Both the position numbers and the translations under genes were made by a program. A DNA stretch of 64,000 bases from Pithys albifrons albifrons (taxonomy: Eukaryota; Chordata; Aves; Passeriformes; Thamnophilidae), in contig NC_092471.1 of NCBI RefSeq assembly GCF_047495875.1, positions 14,405,001 through 14,469,000 of the forward strand. Direction: 5' to 3'. Positions 49,830 through 63,287 of this stretch are shown piece by piece; positions within the stretch are counted from its first letter, which is position 1; the number at the start of each line of letters is the position of its first letter. The notes beneath the pieces are model-generated. The model worked only from the letters and a program-made list of their open reading frames with translations, was not told the DNA's origin and made no database searches.

Positions 49830-52800
49830 GATCCAGCCAAGTCAGTGCTGCTCTGCTGTGTTTGTAAAACATATGGGTATCTTCCCTGGGCATTGAGCCT
49901 ACCATGGGTGCTGCTTATGTTCTTCTAGATGGCTTAGGAATGAATGAATACACCTTCTGTGTTCTGGGAACTGCATTTTTCCTTTCAATCTTCTAGAAAT
50001 GTTTGGTTTTGCAGAAACTAGTGATGTTCCCCAAAAGTGTAGGTGCAGGCATTATTGAGAATGGATTATTTTGGTGACTAGTTTACCACATGAATTCACA
50101 ACATGAGGAGAGGACAGAAGGACTGTGGTGTGGCGGTAGGAAGTGATGACTAGTGACTGGATGTCAAGTTGGACTTTTCAAAGCAAATATGCAGACAGTA
50201 TTGATCCTATAGCATTGTGCTAAAATGCTGAGTCCTGAAATCTTCAATTATAAGATTATTAACACTGTAATATTTTTAAACGGCTGCAAAGCTAACCTAT
50301 TTGTTACACTATTTCAGTGTTGGTAAATTTAAGTCAGAAGCATGAGGAGTTTACTGAAATTGCATCAAATCTGTTCTTGTTAGGAAAGAAAATTGTTGCA
50401 GGTAAATTGATTTAAAGTGCTTTCCAAATAATTGGTACTATTTTCATTTTTAGTAATTATCTATCTTAGAAATCCTAGTTGCATATGTGGTGGTGGACTT
50501 GAAAACACTTGTAATTGCTGGACATTGGCACAGTTATCTGTTCAGTCTGTGCAGTCCCAGTGGGTGTCACACTTTGTTTGCTGTTGGTGCACACATAGGC
50601 ACTGGCCATTAGCAGGGTTCTTAGTGTAGCAACATTTTCCCAACAGAGAACACCAGTAGTTGCTGAAGGACATCTTGGAGGTTTCAAACATCCTGTCCTT
50701 GCTCAAAATAAGCCTTTTCCAATGGCCAGATGCCCCTTGCTATCTTTGTGTGAGCCTTTGTGAGGAGCAGAGGCTGCTCAGGTAAGGAGGGATGCACAGA
50801 ACCAAGAGCAATCCATTCCTGAAGAGCACCTAAACTAACCAGCAAAGGACAAAGAGTCAGTGCAGGGCTGTGACTGAGGCTCAAAGGATGCATCTTCTTT
50901 TCAAAAAAGTCAGACTGAATTTCCTCAGTTTTGTTGACCTTCCTCATAAGCAGCAATGTTTGGGATTTGGGAATATGCCAGTAAAACTCAGTAATAGAGC
51001 CCCTGCCCCCTGCCAGTGATGAGCTCTGTGACCTGTTTCACCACCAGAGAAGTCAGAAGAAAGGAATGCATGACAGCTGAGACACCACTTGCAAAAACTT
51101 GCTTTAGGTTTGGGTATCAGCTTTCTGTTCCCAGTTTAAGGAATTGATTGGGCCTTTCTTTTCCCTGGTTGTCTTTCCTTTCTTTTCTGATTTGATACAA
51201 TGAACGGTTGTGGCCTTTAGTTATGTTGGCCTGTGTTTCACAAAATTAATTTGCCTTAACATCCTTTGAATTTGTTTGAGATAAAGATCTAATTAATCTA
51301 AACCTGGCAGCAAGTGTAATGCTAAGGCAAATGGTAAATCTGTGTATTGGCTCCTTTGTCTATTATTGCAATGCATTTCTAATTTACGTTTTAAAAATTG
51401 TTAATTGATGCTTTGGCCTATTTGTATGCCAATCTATTTCAATTGTTTCCTGATGATTTACACTTGGAGTTTGTATGGGATGCTCTGTAGGTGAAATTCA
51501 GTAGAATTAATTGATGTTTTTTCTTTATAAAATGAACTTCACTATTTTCAAGAGTGCTAAATACTGTGACTGCTCTCTTTTTCATACCAGTCTGTGGACT
51601 TGATATTAAATAAAGCCACATAATGTATTTAAAAATACAAAGGTTATGGGTTCTAAGAAAAATTTACTATATTAAAATGGTAGATATTTTGTCTATCCAG
51701 GCACCTCTCCTCTAGGTTTGTGAAGAATTGTAAAGAATACTTAAAAGACTATTATCAGTTTATGGAACTGAAATGTCAGAAATCAATTTTTATAGCAGTC
51801 ATTAGTTCAGCCATGTTCCTTTAAGTAAAATCTATTGGATAATACTCTGGAAGCTTTCAAAGTGTTTCCTATTCATCAGACCATTGCAGTCTAGACTCAG
51901 CAAAACATATCAATCTGTGAACAAAACCAAGCCTGTTTACAAGTCCCTTTTTAGATGCAAAAGCACTTCAACATATGGATGAATTATTTACTAATATTAC
52001 AGCTTTTATCAGTAGTTTAAAGTGCTGGTAAGCTGAAACATATTATGAACATCTGGCTTGCAAGAAATGCAAACTCTTCCTTTGCAATGCAGAACTTGGA
52101 GGATTTAAGAATCTGTACCCTTCTGAATTTATCTGATTTTTAGTTTTATAAGTGGAACATGCAAACATTTTCTGCCCTCTGGGATGTTTGTAATCCCATT
52201 TCTAATAATCAGGAAAAAAATGTAAGCTGCATACTTTGAATGCTCTGTTGATAAGCATTTCAACAGGATGATTCAACACTTACACTGGGCTGGATTATCT
52301 GCAATAGATTTCCTTGTCACAGAAATGTTTTGCTTAACAGAAGTTTTTCTGTGCTGCTATACCATTGAAATATTTTTTAAATGTTTTTGTGTCTGACAGT
52401 GTACTCCTGCATATGCCATTACATCCATCATCTTAGAAATTATTACTTTTTTCCATTTTCTCTGCTTTACAATATCTTAACTTACAATATGTTCAAAGCT
52501 GCATACATTTATAATACAATAAGAGAAGAATTACTTTAGTACAAGTGCTCTTTTCAACACTGTACCAGTGCCCTACATTCTTTAGTTTATTGAATGGCTG
52601 ATAAAAATTATATGCTGCATGTTTGAGAGAAGCAGGAAAAAAGGACATAGTTGATCTTTGCCAGTACTTCTTCCTTTTACAAAAACTGTTCAGAGATTCA
52701 AGATGAATGATTATCTAAAATTGCCTTTTCTTTTGGCTCATTCAGTAACATATTCCTATATTTATGTAAAATATATGGAATTTAGAATTGTGATGGATGC

Positions 52801-55469
52801 AGCCTTATAGCTGAGTACAATAACCAGCATTTAGAACTATATCTTGTGTCTTAGTTCAACTGTTTCAGGTTTTGATATAAATTCAAAACATTAAAAATCA
52901 AATCCTTGAGAGACAAAAAATATTGTATTTTTTAGTCTGTAATCATTACAACTACTCATTTCTTGAACTGGTAAGACCTGGTTTGAAAGGAATTTTTCTA
53001 AACAACTGCCAATGTAAACTGGATCCATAACACCTAAATGTTACCTGGAACAAAAGTAAAGGATTAAATGTTTTCTTAATTGGCACACTGAAATGTTGGA
53101 TTTTCTTCTTTGCTGTCTGGAAAGAGGAGGGTACTTGGCTGTGAGGGAGGTGGCTGAGCAGGTGCCTCTGGATCCAGAATTTCTGCTCCAGCTGAGGAGC
53201 TCTGCCCTCCTGTTGGCTGGGAGGTCACGGGGAAGGAGCTGCTTGTTGAAACAGCAGCACAGACAGATCACCTTTTCTGATCCCTACCAAGGAGAATTTG
53301 GTGGAGGAGATGGGGGTAGTACCTAAAAGATTTGAAGGGAGATGACAGTATAAGAATATCATTAATCCAGGGTGACAGAGAAGGAGATGAGAACAGTATG
53401 GGGTCAGCTGAGAAAAGAACCTGAATGGATGATGATTTTTCTGGCTGTCTGAAAAGCAGGCAAATTTTTCCATAAAATGCATAAATTTCTGGAAAGGACC
53501 TGAAATGTATGAAATTAGTTACCTTGTTTCTCCATTAATACAGAATAAATCATGTCTGGTTGTTTATCTCCTTTCTCTCTGTTCTCATGTTACTGAATAA
53601 GAATTGTCTGTCAACAGCTTGGAAATCTCTTTTTCTCAGAAGGGAGAAAACCCTGCTGAGTTCTGTGTTGTCTCAGCGTTTTGTTTATGAAATTTTATCT
53701 TTAAAAAGCACAGTTTTAAAAATATTTACCTTTTATGTATGATAATATAGTAATGATATTTATTATTTAAAATGTGCAATTTGAAAAGATGCCCCAACAC
53801 ATTTATAAATAAGTTGTTTTAAATATATTCCAATAAGTGACTTACTGTGTAAAAGTCTAACACAAATTAAAAGTAAAAACCCCATGATTGCTGCTTTGAA
53901 AATTTAATTTCTGTTCTTATTTGAAAGGCACAACAGCAACAACACAGGATTCTTAAGCCTGTAAGTGGCAATATAGACATTTTATTAAATGTTAAATCTA
54001 GTTTAAAACTATTTTTGAGTGATTTAAGACTTCACAATTGAAAGAATTGTGCTTAACTGGCGTACACACAGCAGCACATTCAAGCAGCAAATCTGAAGGC
54101 ATCAGTTATTATTACTAGATAGTGTCCTAATTGTAGTACATAAATAAATGGTTCTGTGCCTAATGAAAAGAATTTACAGGAAGGAGATATTGTACTTTCC
54201 TTTAGCAGTCGTTTATTTATTACCAAGTCAAAGTTTTTAAGATCCACAGAATAAGGGTAAGAAAGCTGCCAAGGAAAATATGATGCATCGTCTGGAATTG
54301 TAGCTGCCAGTAAAATGATAGTAAAAAGTACACTAAGGCATTAAGGTCAATGAAATCTCTCTGATGAGGTAGGTCTCATATCTTTTGTATTTTTCAGGTT
54401 TTCTGCAGTCATGGGTTTTTTTTCCATTTGGCCTTTTTTTTTTTTGTAATGGCAACCCAACAAAGATGAAATGAAACCTTCTCTTTTCCCCCTTGATATT
54501 GAGCAAAAAGACTCTCTAAATACTACACAATACATTTTTTGGTAGAAAAAGAGTGCTGTAGTCTATAGAAGTAAGTACCCACAGGAGACTACAATCAAAA
54601 GACAGTATGAACTTGATCAGAAACAAGGAAAAAGGGACTGTGATTCACTGGTGGCTTTTTTCCCTTTTTTCTTGGTTGGAAGAATTCAGGAGCAAGTCAC
54701 ACTGTTAGCATCAAGAGCAGCAGTGCCCTTCCTGAATAAGTGTCTTGGATGAAAAAGTGTTCAGCACTCCATTTCCAACAAAGAATGGAGATGGATAGCA
54801 CAAGAGACAGAGAACATTTAGCCTAACTGGCATTTAACAGTGCTGGGAAATGCAGCTTACAAAGTTCAGAGCTTCCCTTTCCTTTGATGCCCAAAGAACT
54901 AAGAATCTGGTCCTTAAATTGCTGCCATCAGCAGCTGGTGTGGTTTTGGTCCCATTGAGAAGGACCATGGAGGAGAGGAGAGTCTGAGAGCCCTGGAGCA
55001 ATGAACACCAAGGCCAGCAGCCTGCAGCGTGAGGCAGCCTTTGGCACTCATGTACACTGAGAGACTAATATTCATCTGATCTAAACTAGACTCTGCTTAT
55101 GCTTCCTGCTTCTATTTTGCTGTCCTGTGTGTTTTAAATTACTGAGTTGAGAAGTTGGAGAAATTAGGCTAGGTAAGCAGGCTGTTCACATCAGTGAAAT
55201 ACAAGGCAAGAGCACAGGGCAGTGCAAGATTGGGGAGATAACAGAACTAAGGAAAATACAGCTTTTATGCTGGCAAATTTAAATTACCTCATCTTGAGTG
55301 GGTCCAGGCATGAAAATTCTTTTCTCAAGGACATGAACTGATTGTGCCTCTTAGTAATAAATTCCTGACATCAAACTGATTTTGTAATTTATTTTCCTTT
55401 AATATATTTTTAGAGGTGATGATTGGTTTTTAACTTTACTCTGCTTTGTCTTGAACAAGGTACTTGTAG
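49830..55469. other. Unique AT-rich DNA
   Basis: GC-richer patches near 50480-51060, 53100-53290 and 54900-55030 have no recognised repeat or domain. A T12 run lies at 54434-54445. Nothing else is identified. Confidence 0.45.
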
Positions 55470-55605
55470 AAATGATGCAGTTACTCTTTTGCTATACCTG
55501 CCTCAAGTAATGCTGGAAACTCTTTCTATCCTAAACCAAATTTTTGAGACAGGTATCAAACTTCAAATTGCAGCTTGGCATGAAGGACAACTTGATCTGA
55601 TGGAG
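55470..55605 (+). other. Weak exon candidate (unidentified)
   Basis: A pyrimidine-rich stretch ending gtacttgtag leads into an open frame including NDAVTLLLYLPQVMLETLSI and reaching a donor-like gatggag/gtgtgt. The 136-bp interval lies inside a longer 84-codon open stretch. No family is recognised, and the acceptor is mediocre. Confidence 0.12.
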
Positions 55606-56555
55606 GTGTGTGATCCTGCGGCTAAAGAGTTTAGAACACTCTGCTTTTATGGAATAATCTTGGTTTCTATTTACTGAGATCCTTTGTATGCATTTACTTG
55701 AGAAGCTTGTTCCCTTTTGCTTTCTCTTGTGACTTCTGACTTGGTGGCATCAGAAATGGTACAGCATGACCCTCCACTAGGGGAACATCCCTTACTGCTA
55801 AAGGCACATTTCTGGGAAGTGGGAGGCAAGGGCTGGAATTCTTGGACTCGGAGACAGAAATTTAAGAGAAGTTCTTTGTGTAAATGTTGCAGGAAGGTTA
55901 TCACAGCAGCATTCATGACCCATGTTTGTAAATGGAAGTGATTGTGAGTCATAGCAAAATTCTGTATAATTCTGCTGCTTTTTGAGTACTGCCAAAATAG
56001 TGATGAATTTTGTGACATATCAAATAGTTTATCTCTATCAAAGTTAAGGCCTATTTGCTCAGCCATTCAAAAAAATAATTCAACTCCTTGTAAATTATGA
56101 AAACTTTTTATTTGATGTCAATATACATCTATATCTTAAATCTTTGCTGTGATATCCATTCTTTCTGCTTGTCTAAGCTGACGCTTTCAGGACTGAAGGA
56201 AATAGAATTATATAATAAAACAAATTTTATAGTGTTCTATGTATTGTTCTATGCTGACTGTATGTCAGGGTATGATGGATGACAGTCCTCAAATCTGGGT
56301 ATACTTGTCTAATCTCTTTCAGAAGTGCGAGATAGCCTTACTTTTCACAAAACCAAGATCAGAGCTAGTTAATATTTCCTTTTTTTTTTTTTTTAATTTT
56401 TCTGAATATTTTACATCTGCGTTGATTTATCTGTCTGTTCTTGAATATGAACTAAAATTACCTCATTAATGCTCGTTAACGTGACTGCAATGGACAGGAT
56501 TTGTGGATAACAGATTTTTGAATTGTTAAAGTCTTCTGTTGAAAACATTCCAATT
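55606..56555. other. Unique DNA with the longest open frame of the window
   Basis: The minus-strand frame 55671-56066 (131 codons) is the longest here. It overlaps open frames on the other strand, has low-information composition and no recognised domain, so I do not call it a gene. A T15 run lies at 56380-56394. Confidence 0.45.
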
Positions 56556-56575
56556 GTGTGTGTGTGATGTGTGTG

Positions 56576-56607
<32 letters not shown>

Positions 56608-56612
56608 TACAA
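56556..56612. repeat. TG/TA/CA compound microsatellite with a perfect 34-bp palindrome
   Basis: TG repeats, then nine TA units, then CA repeats. Positions 56568-56601 read as their own reverse complement (four TG, nine TA, four CA), so the strand can fold back on itself. It ends exactly where the CR1 tail at 56613 begins. Confidence 0.95.
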
Positions 56613-56970
56613 AAATCACAGAACTATTTTAGTTGTAAAAGACCTCTAAGATCATTGAGTGCAACCACTGCCAAGTCCACCACTAAAACATGTCCCCAAG
56701 TGCCACACCTGCACATCTTTTAATTAACTCCTGGGTGACTAAATGACTTCCTTGGACAGCCTGTTCCTGGGCTTGACAACCCGTTCTGTGAAGAAATTTT
56801 TGCCAATATCCAATTTAAACTCCCTGGGACAACTTAAGGCCACTTTCTCCAATCCTCTCACTTGTTACTTGGAAGCCAAGACTGACTCTCACCTGGCTAC
56901 AACCTCCTTTCAGGGAGTTGTAGAGAGTGATGCTCCTTTTCTCTAGGATAAACACCCTCAGCTCCCTCAG
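56613..56970 (-). mobile_element. CR1 LINE fragment (3' tail)
   Basis: Starts with aaatcacagaactatttt and gacctctaagatcattgagt, the reverse complement of a CR1 3' end. It continues with the diagnostic blocks ccactaaaacatgtccccaa, gacttccttggacagcctgt, ttctgtgaagaaatttttgc and caccctcagctccctcag. The copy is 5'-truncated at about 56970 and non-coding. The open frame 56743-56946 is an accident of this sequence. Confidence 0.9.
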
Positions 56971-59900
56971 GTTTGCATGTGACAATTTTTAAAGTTGTCT
57001 CAATGTTATGACATTATGCAATGAATCTAACTTAACATATACAAAAATGTAGGAAGAAAATGACAAAACATTTTTTTGTCAGGGGCAAAGCAGTACTAGC
57101 AATAAACTACTTAGTGTATACAGGGGAGCAAAAATAACATCAGGATTATTGCTGAACGTTATTCATGTTTATGAATCATGCTCTGCAAAAAGGATCCTGT
57201 ACAGAATTTTACACAGCCTACATTTCAAACAGGTTATGAAACTTACTGGATATATTCTTCTCACAGGAAGATTCCTCATTTTTTTCACTTTCTCATGTAA
57301 CAGCTCAACAGAGCAGAACACCGTGTAATTAAAATACATTAAATTTTAGTCTCCAAGTGCTAAGTTTTGCTAAACAATGAAATTAAAGTAGAGCAGAGTA
57401 ATGGAACAGTCTATGAACACTGTTCAGTATTACAGTGTTTTGGGTAGTCAGGTTTGTATATCTTGGGGATGACAAAGTGTCATGAATGATTGATGATGAT
57501 TATTATTATGAACTGATAAAGGTGGTTTGACATCATGTAGACTTTTTCAAGAACTTTGAAAAAAAGTCACGTATGAGAACTGATGACTATTATTTTTTAT
57601 AATCATCCTTTTAGAAAAATGGAAGTGTATAATCAAGTACTGAGCAGCAGATATTAAAGTTTGCACCTTGTACTTACCCATTGCTTCCAATTTTCTGGCC
57701 CTTTCTTGGGAGGGAGTGTGGGGATCCCTTTCAACTGAAATCTCTCTCAGATTTATACAGGCCACAGAAAAACTGAGATTTCAAAATGGTCTAGTTTGGT
57801 TGTGATGAATAGGTCTCCTGCTCTGGTATTGGTTTTTGTATGAAGAGGAGATCTACCTGTATTGTTATTGTATCACTGCACTTCAGATATGACGGGCTCT
57901 GGTCCGAGATTATTCATTAGTGGCTTTAGGAGACTAAAGATGAAACTTAGTTTTCTTCCTTCTTCTAAGCTGGTCTCAGGCATGAATAAAAATACAGGTA
58001 GTTTGGTCTTGATTTGGGAAGAGCTGTTCTGGGTAGAAGCAGTTTTAGATAAATATATGCAGCTTTTGTGTACAAGGTCTGAATATTTTTTTTGCTCTCT
58101 ACATATGAACTGGATCCCACTATTTTGTTAGAAAACATATTTCAGATCTTACCTGTTGTCACTATTACTGTTTCCTCATATTGGTACAAAAATCAAATAG
58201 CTGAAAAGGTTTTTAGATACTGCTTTACATTTTAGATTTAGACTCTAGATTTCTTCTTGGTAGATAATAAAGGTTCTGTGTGTAAGGTATATATGAGCTT
58301 TTCTGTATTTGCATGTCAACTTTCCATAATTTTAGTGGTACTTCACATGCTGAGTTCTAAGTTCATAAATATTATGTAGCCTTGTCCTACTGTGATGCCT
58401 CTCACTGCTCACATGATCTTTAAGGTGGTTTGGACCAATATAATCTTTACAGAAAGAATCATATACCAAGGACGTAGAATGGTCAAGAGTCATGGAAAAG
58501 TGGTAGATGCTTAAAAATAAGGACATGAAAAATAATCATGATGTGGAAGAATGATGAAGGGGGGAGGAAAGGGAGACTTAGGAAGAAGTGAGAAAAAACC
58601 CTGTTGCAGGATCATTTTCTCTTTGCCAACTGTTCTAAACCTAGAGTGTTAAATTCCTTCTAGCTGTGCCTTTAATAACAAATGAAGAGTTCAATCATAC
58701 GCTGTCATGACTGAGCTGCACCCTTTAAATTTGAATTCTTTTCTTTATGGGTAGCTACAGAAACTAAAGGATTGCCTCCCTAACCAATTTGAATAATACT
58801 CCAAAAGTTCAGAATACAAAGGGCCTGCTCAGACCAGAGGGCTGGGAATCATTTGCTGTAGAGTTTGAGTAGGTGCTTAGTGAGGGAGGACAACCACAGC
58901 TGCCTGCTGGGCTTCATTGTTCACTGTGGGCTTGAACTCTGCTCATGTTCAGCAGAGTGCTTGACCTTTCCAAGGGTTCTGTTGATTGAAGAATAACTTT
59001 GCATTAAATTCATCCCCTTTCAGAGGTGAAATCCAAAATTAAAAGGAAGCTTTTCATTCCTAGCCTCACTCTGCAGCCCCAAGTGTGGTTTTCAGCTGCT
59101 TGCTGTCAAACAATAGGGCCGACACAAGAAATGTGTCAAATCCTCAATTTATCATCTCTATCAGTATTGTGTAAGATTTGTTAATCCCTGCAGGAAACAA
59201 AAATGCAGGTTTTTAGTTTGAATGCTAACCATATCTTTTGTAATTAGAATCAGCAAGGTCAGGAAGCTGAGTTGTGTCCAGGCACACGAGGAAGGTCGAA
59301 AAGCCACCGTGTCACAGTTAATGCTAGAGATGCTTTCCATAAATGTAAAAGATTCATTTTGATAGGCATTCTAAGTCAAAGTAATGAAAATTAATTTCAT
59401 GTTTATTACAGGTTTTTATGTTAAAATGCACCTTTGACACTTGCAGCAAAATTGTGACAGGTGGTTAAAATGGTTGAGTAATTTCATACAAATATCTCTG
59501 ACTATTGCCATTTAATTTCACTGCAAAAAGCACGTAAATAATCTCAAAAATTATAATCCCTGAAAAGAAGCTTATTGCAGTCAGAAGAAAATATAGTCTT
59601 GTAATTGAGGTGTCACCTGGGATCACTGAAGGTCTGTTTTGTCCTTTAGCTCTGTGTCTGTTTTGAGAGTGACCTTTTGGGAATGTGTTACAGTCCTTGT
59701 ACCACTGTTCTTCACTTAAGGCTGAATGTAGTGAGTATGCTGTGAACAGCTGGGGAATTTTTATAGCATGAAAAATGCAGCTCACATGGCCACAGGATGC
59801 AGGTCCAAGGCTTCACAGTTGAAAATTAGGCTCAGAATGCAGAGCAGCAAGGTGGATCACAGGGAACAAAGAGCAGCAATTCATTGTCCTGTTTCTTCTG

Positions 59901-60628
59901 TTCCTCCACTGCTGTGACTGAGTTCACTCTGCTCCTGTGCTCTGCACTCAGGCCTTGGGTGTCCCTAGTTTACCATGCTCTATTTTCAGGGGCATGTTGA
60001 CATCCGGCCTCCAATAGTGTTGAATCTAAAGAGAAAGTCAAGAAATTCCTCCTGATATTGTTTGTAGTTCTGCAAATAAGCCCGTCTGTAATAGAGTTGC
60101 GTAACCAGTGCAACTGCTGCTGCTGCTTGCTTAGAAACTGAGTTCTCAGCCTTAGCAACTCCTATGCAATGTGCCAGTGAGAAGCTAATTACATGAAGCT
60201 AATCATTGATTTAAAAAAAGACATAGTGAGGTGTTTGTGGATTGATAAGGTAGGCAACAATTTGCATATATGAAGATCATCACATTATGTAGTGATTTTT
60301 GAATTGTGTTTTGAAGGCTGATACAGAAAGAATTGTGTAATTTGTATAATAAAAGAGCAATTTGTAATAGCTCTTTTATTTAGTGAACAGTCTGGTGTAA
60401 CTACTCACAGATTATAATTTGATTGCTTTCCTTGGATTTAGGAGGCACAACGTTGAATTTAAATTCTCAGTCCTAGGAGTGACATATAGTTGAGTTCTGT
60501 ATTTCCTAGAAGAATTCCCCTCTTGAGTGATGGGAAGAATTCTATGCTTTGGCAGAGGGGTAGATTTTCAAAAGCTTGTTTTCTTTTGTTCTCTTTTTTG
60601 TTTGGAAAGATATCATGTTCCCAGAACT

Positions 60629-60667
60629 CCCCCCCCCCAAAAAAAAAAAAGTAAGGGGTTTTTTTTT
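60629..60667. repeat. C10-A12 ... T9 homopolymer cluster
   Basis: Ten C, twelve A, an eight-base spacer gtaagggg, then nine T. The A and T runs can pair as a hairpin around the spacer. Confidence 0.9.
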
Positions 60668-63281
60668 CTTTCCTCTAAAAAGCCTTTCTGCCTTTAAAAA
60701 GGGAGTATAAGATTTAGCTTTCTGTTGCACTTTGCAGCACAACCTCATCCCTAGTCTAGTATCAAAAGCCAGTGTAGTAGGCACATTGCCATATTATCTG
60801 GCAGTGTCTCAATAAGGAAATTTTCTGGTCTTCTGGTATGAGTCCTCAGGGCACTGCCCTGAAAATGAGATTCATTCATACTATATTATTTAGACATTTA
60901 AAATTCCTATATACTGAGGCTAAAGCTTTATAGTTCATATTTGAAAATAAAGACATACCACAAAACCTCCAACGAATATTTACAGGTTATATTTAGAACA
61001 ACTAGCTGTAAAGACAGAAAAGAAAAAAAAATCAATATCATTGTTTTCTCTTATTGAATTTTTCCTTAGGAGCTTAACAGAAGGATTTAAAGTAAACTGA
61101 ATGTCTGCTATTATTAAAGTAATTTAATATCCTAAGAACCGAAAGGTCCGTTACTGAGTGTGACTTTCTTATAGCTTGGTCACTGACAAAGCAAATTACC
61201 CAACTTTCTCCTAATGTTGCTACAGCAAGTTATCTTGCTTTCCTTTTTTTTTTTTTTGTTTTGGTTGTTGTTTTTTTTTCCTCACCTCTCCTTTCCCCAG
61301 GTGACACTCCATCTTTAGTTGCATGTCTTAATTTTCAGCTTCTGGGAAAGTCACCAGAGCACATAAATCAAAGTTATGTCTTTGCTTGTTGCCTCATGCT
61401 GAACTCTAACAAAAACTCTGCAATGCAAAAGCTGTAAAATATTCTAATTTCATGCCTTGTTTTCAGTAAACTGGAAAACAGGAGCTTTAATCTGTATCTT
61501 CTCAGTTTATTAAAAGTGCAACTGCTGGTATTGATAAAATTGTGGAGAATCCAGCCAGTTGTGTGTGAAGAAAATAGAGGTATCTCTGATACTGCCTTTG
61601 CTTTTCTTCAATTCATCTCTATTGGGAGGAATCTTTGCAGAATGGTATGGGACAGTTTCAGACGTGGCTCTTCCACATCTTCCCTCATTTGCCCTGTTCA
61701 TCTAGGGATAAAGAAAAGGACTGGAAAAGCCATTGGAATGGAAATGGGTGATTATGTTCCTCCCTTGCTATCATGAGTCATTTACTCTAGTACACGTGTG
61801 CTTCCTCTTCTGCCCTGAGGGGGAAGGAGAAATGCTTCTGCCCGAGAAAACTAAAATTTAAAAAGTCACACTTATATTTCCTCATTTGTTCTGCTTGTGG
61901 AAGAAGGGATGAGCAGATACGTTTAGTTTCCCCACCAGTCTTAAGGAAAATGGCATGAAGAAGTCATTGAATAATTATTTATGACCAAAAGCAAATGCAG
62001 TGATCTTGCTAGGTGAGGCTTAAAGAGCCTGAGCTGTTCTATATACACAGCTTGGTGTGCCTGCATCTTTCTGGAGCTTGGTTTCCTATGGCATTTCGAA
62101 AGAATCTATACCAACATTTTGTTCATTCCTACCTTTAAATGTCTGCATTGCCTAAATTTAAATAAGTAAATAAAACCCTTGCACATTATCCTGTGTTGTA
62201 AGAAGTTAATAATTACTGAAATTGGTTCTATCTCATTGCTTTCTTCCTCTCAAGTATTAAGACATCCTTTCAATTCAAAAATACTTCTTCTTTAGAAAAA
62301 GAATTCTCTGAGCAACACTTGGCTGTTGGCAAAGATACTGCATTGTTATTATTATCTTTACCCACTGAGGATTGCTGCATCTGTTTTAGCTAAAATCACA
62401 TTTCTATGAATGGTCTATCTGTTGTGCTTCTCCCCTGCATTCCCAGAAAGGGAAATATTATTTCAAATAGTTTTGAAATAGTCTACACCAACTGCATTCA
62501 TTTCATCTGATTACATGAAATTCATTGTCAAGAAATACAGCAAATAAACCAGGTCCAAAGACTTTTTGGGTATTTCAGCAGTTTGTAATGAATGGGCTGA
62601 GCCCTGGTTTTTGAAATGCAACAGACATATTAAAAAGCTGAGTGTTGGAGTTAGAGGTGGTTTCACATAACTTCAGTTGTGTCCCTTAGAATGAGCTTTG
62701 GTTTTCATTACAATGCAAGGAAAGCATGAAGCAAAAATAGTTTTGTGATCACTTTCCTGAGACAGCAAAGGAGCTGGAACAGGTCTTTTCTTTCCCTCTC
62801 TACAGAGATTCCCCTTCTGAACTGAAACAGGCAAGGTGAAAATCATGGACACTGTTGTGTGTTTGGATTAGGAATCACCAGTGGTCCCTGCAGGTTATGT
62901 GCAGACCATAGAGGGGCTTACATTAAGGAATTGGGAGAAGTTGCAAGAAGTTTGATGACCTGAACGTAACTGGCAGCCAGACCCTGCATAAATGCTTAGT
63001 GTCTGGAGAACAAGTTGTGCTCTGCACCGTGGTTTGAATGTTGATGCCAAAGGAGTTTTTGTTCTGATTTTCACATTTTGTAGATTTTAGGAGCACAGTA
63101 GTTGTAGATTTTTAGAGAGTTAATATTTCTAACAGTTTAAGTTTAATGCCTTTCTATCACTACCCCTGTCCCAGAACAGGGAGCTCAAATTCCTTTAGTT
63201 AATTAATCTGGTTTAGACTCCTTTCCAAGGTAAAGAGCTGAAGGATATCATAAGGCCTAGAGAACGAAACATAAACATAGG

Positions 63282-63287
63282 TCAGAG
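63282..63287. repeat. Probable target-site duplication, left copy (tcagag)
   Basis: Six bases before the TG at 63288. They differ at one base from tcagtg at 63620-63625, directly after the closing CA. This fits a 6-bp duplication with one later mutation. Confidence 0.5.

Larger units (their letters stand above)
56971..63287. other. Unique AT-rich DNA with homopolymer runs
   Basis: No repeat family or gene is recognised. Simple runs include 60629-60667 and 61244-61279 (T14 and further T-rich sequence). Open frames here, such as 59465-59785 (106 codons, minus, with a hydrophobic stretch), are not recognised and are probably chance. Confidence 0.45.

Noticed and set aside
55671..56066. Longest open frame in the window (131 codons, minus strand)
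   Set aside because: No recognisable domain, no supporting splice or promoter context, and overlapping open frames on the other strand. A length like this is expected by chance in 64 kb of AT-rich DNA.
59465..59785. 106-codon minus frame with a hydrophobic, membrane-like stretch
   Set aside because: T/A-rich DNA readily encodes hydrophobic runs. There is no start context, family resemblance or neighbouring exon.
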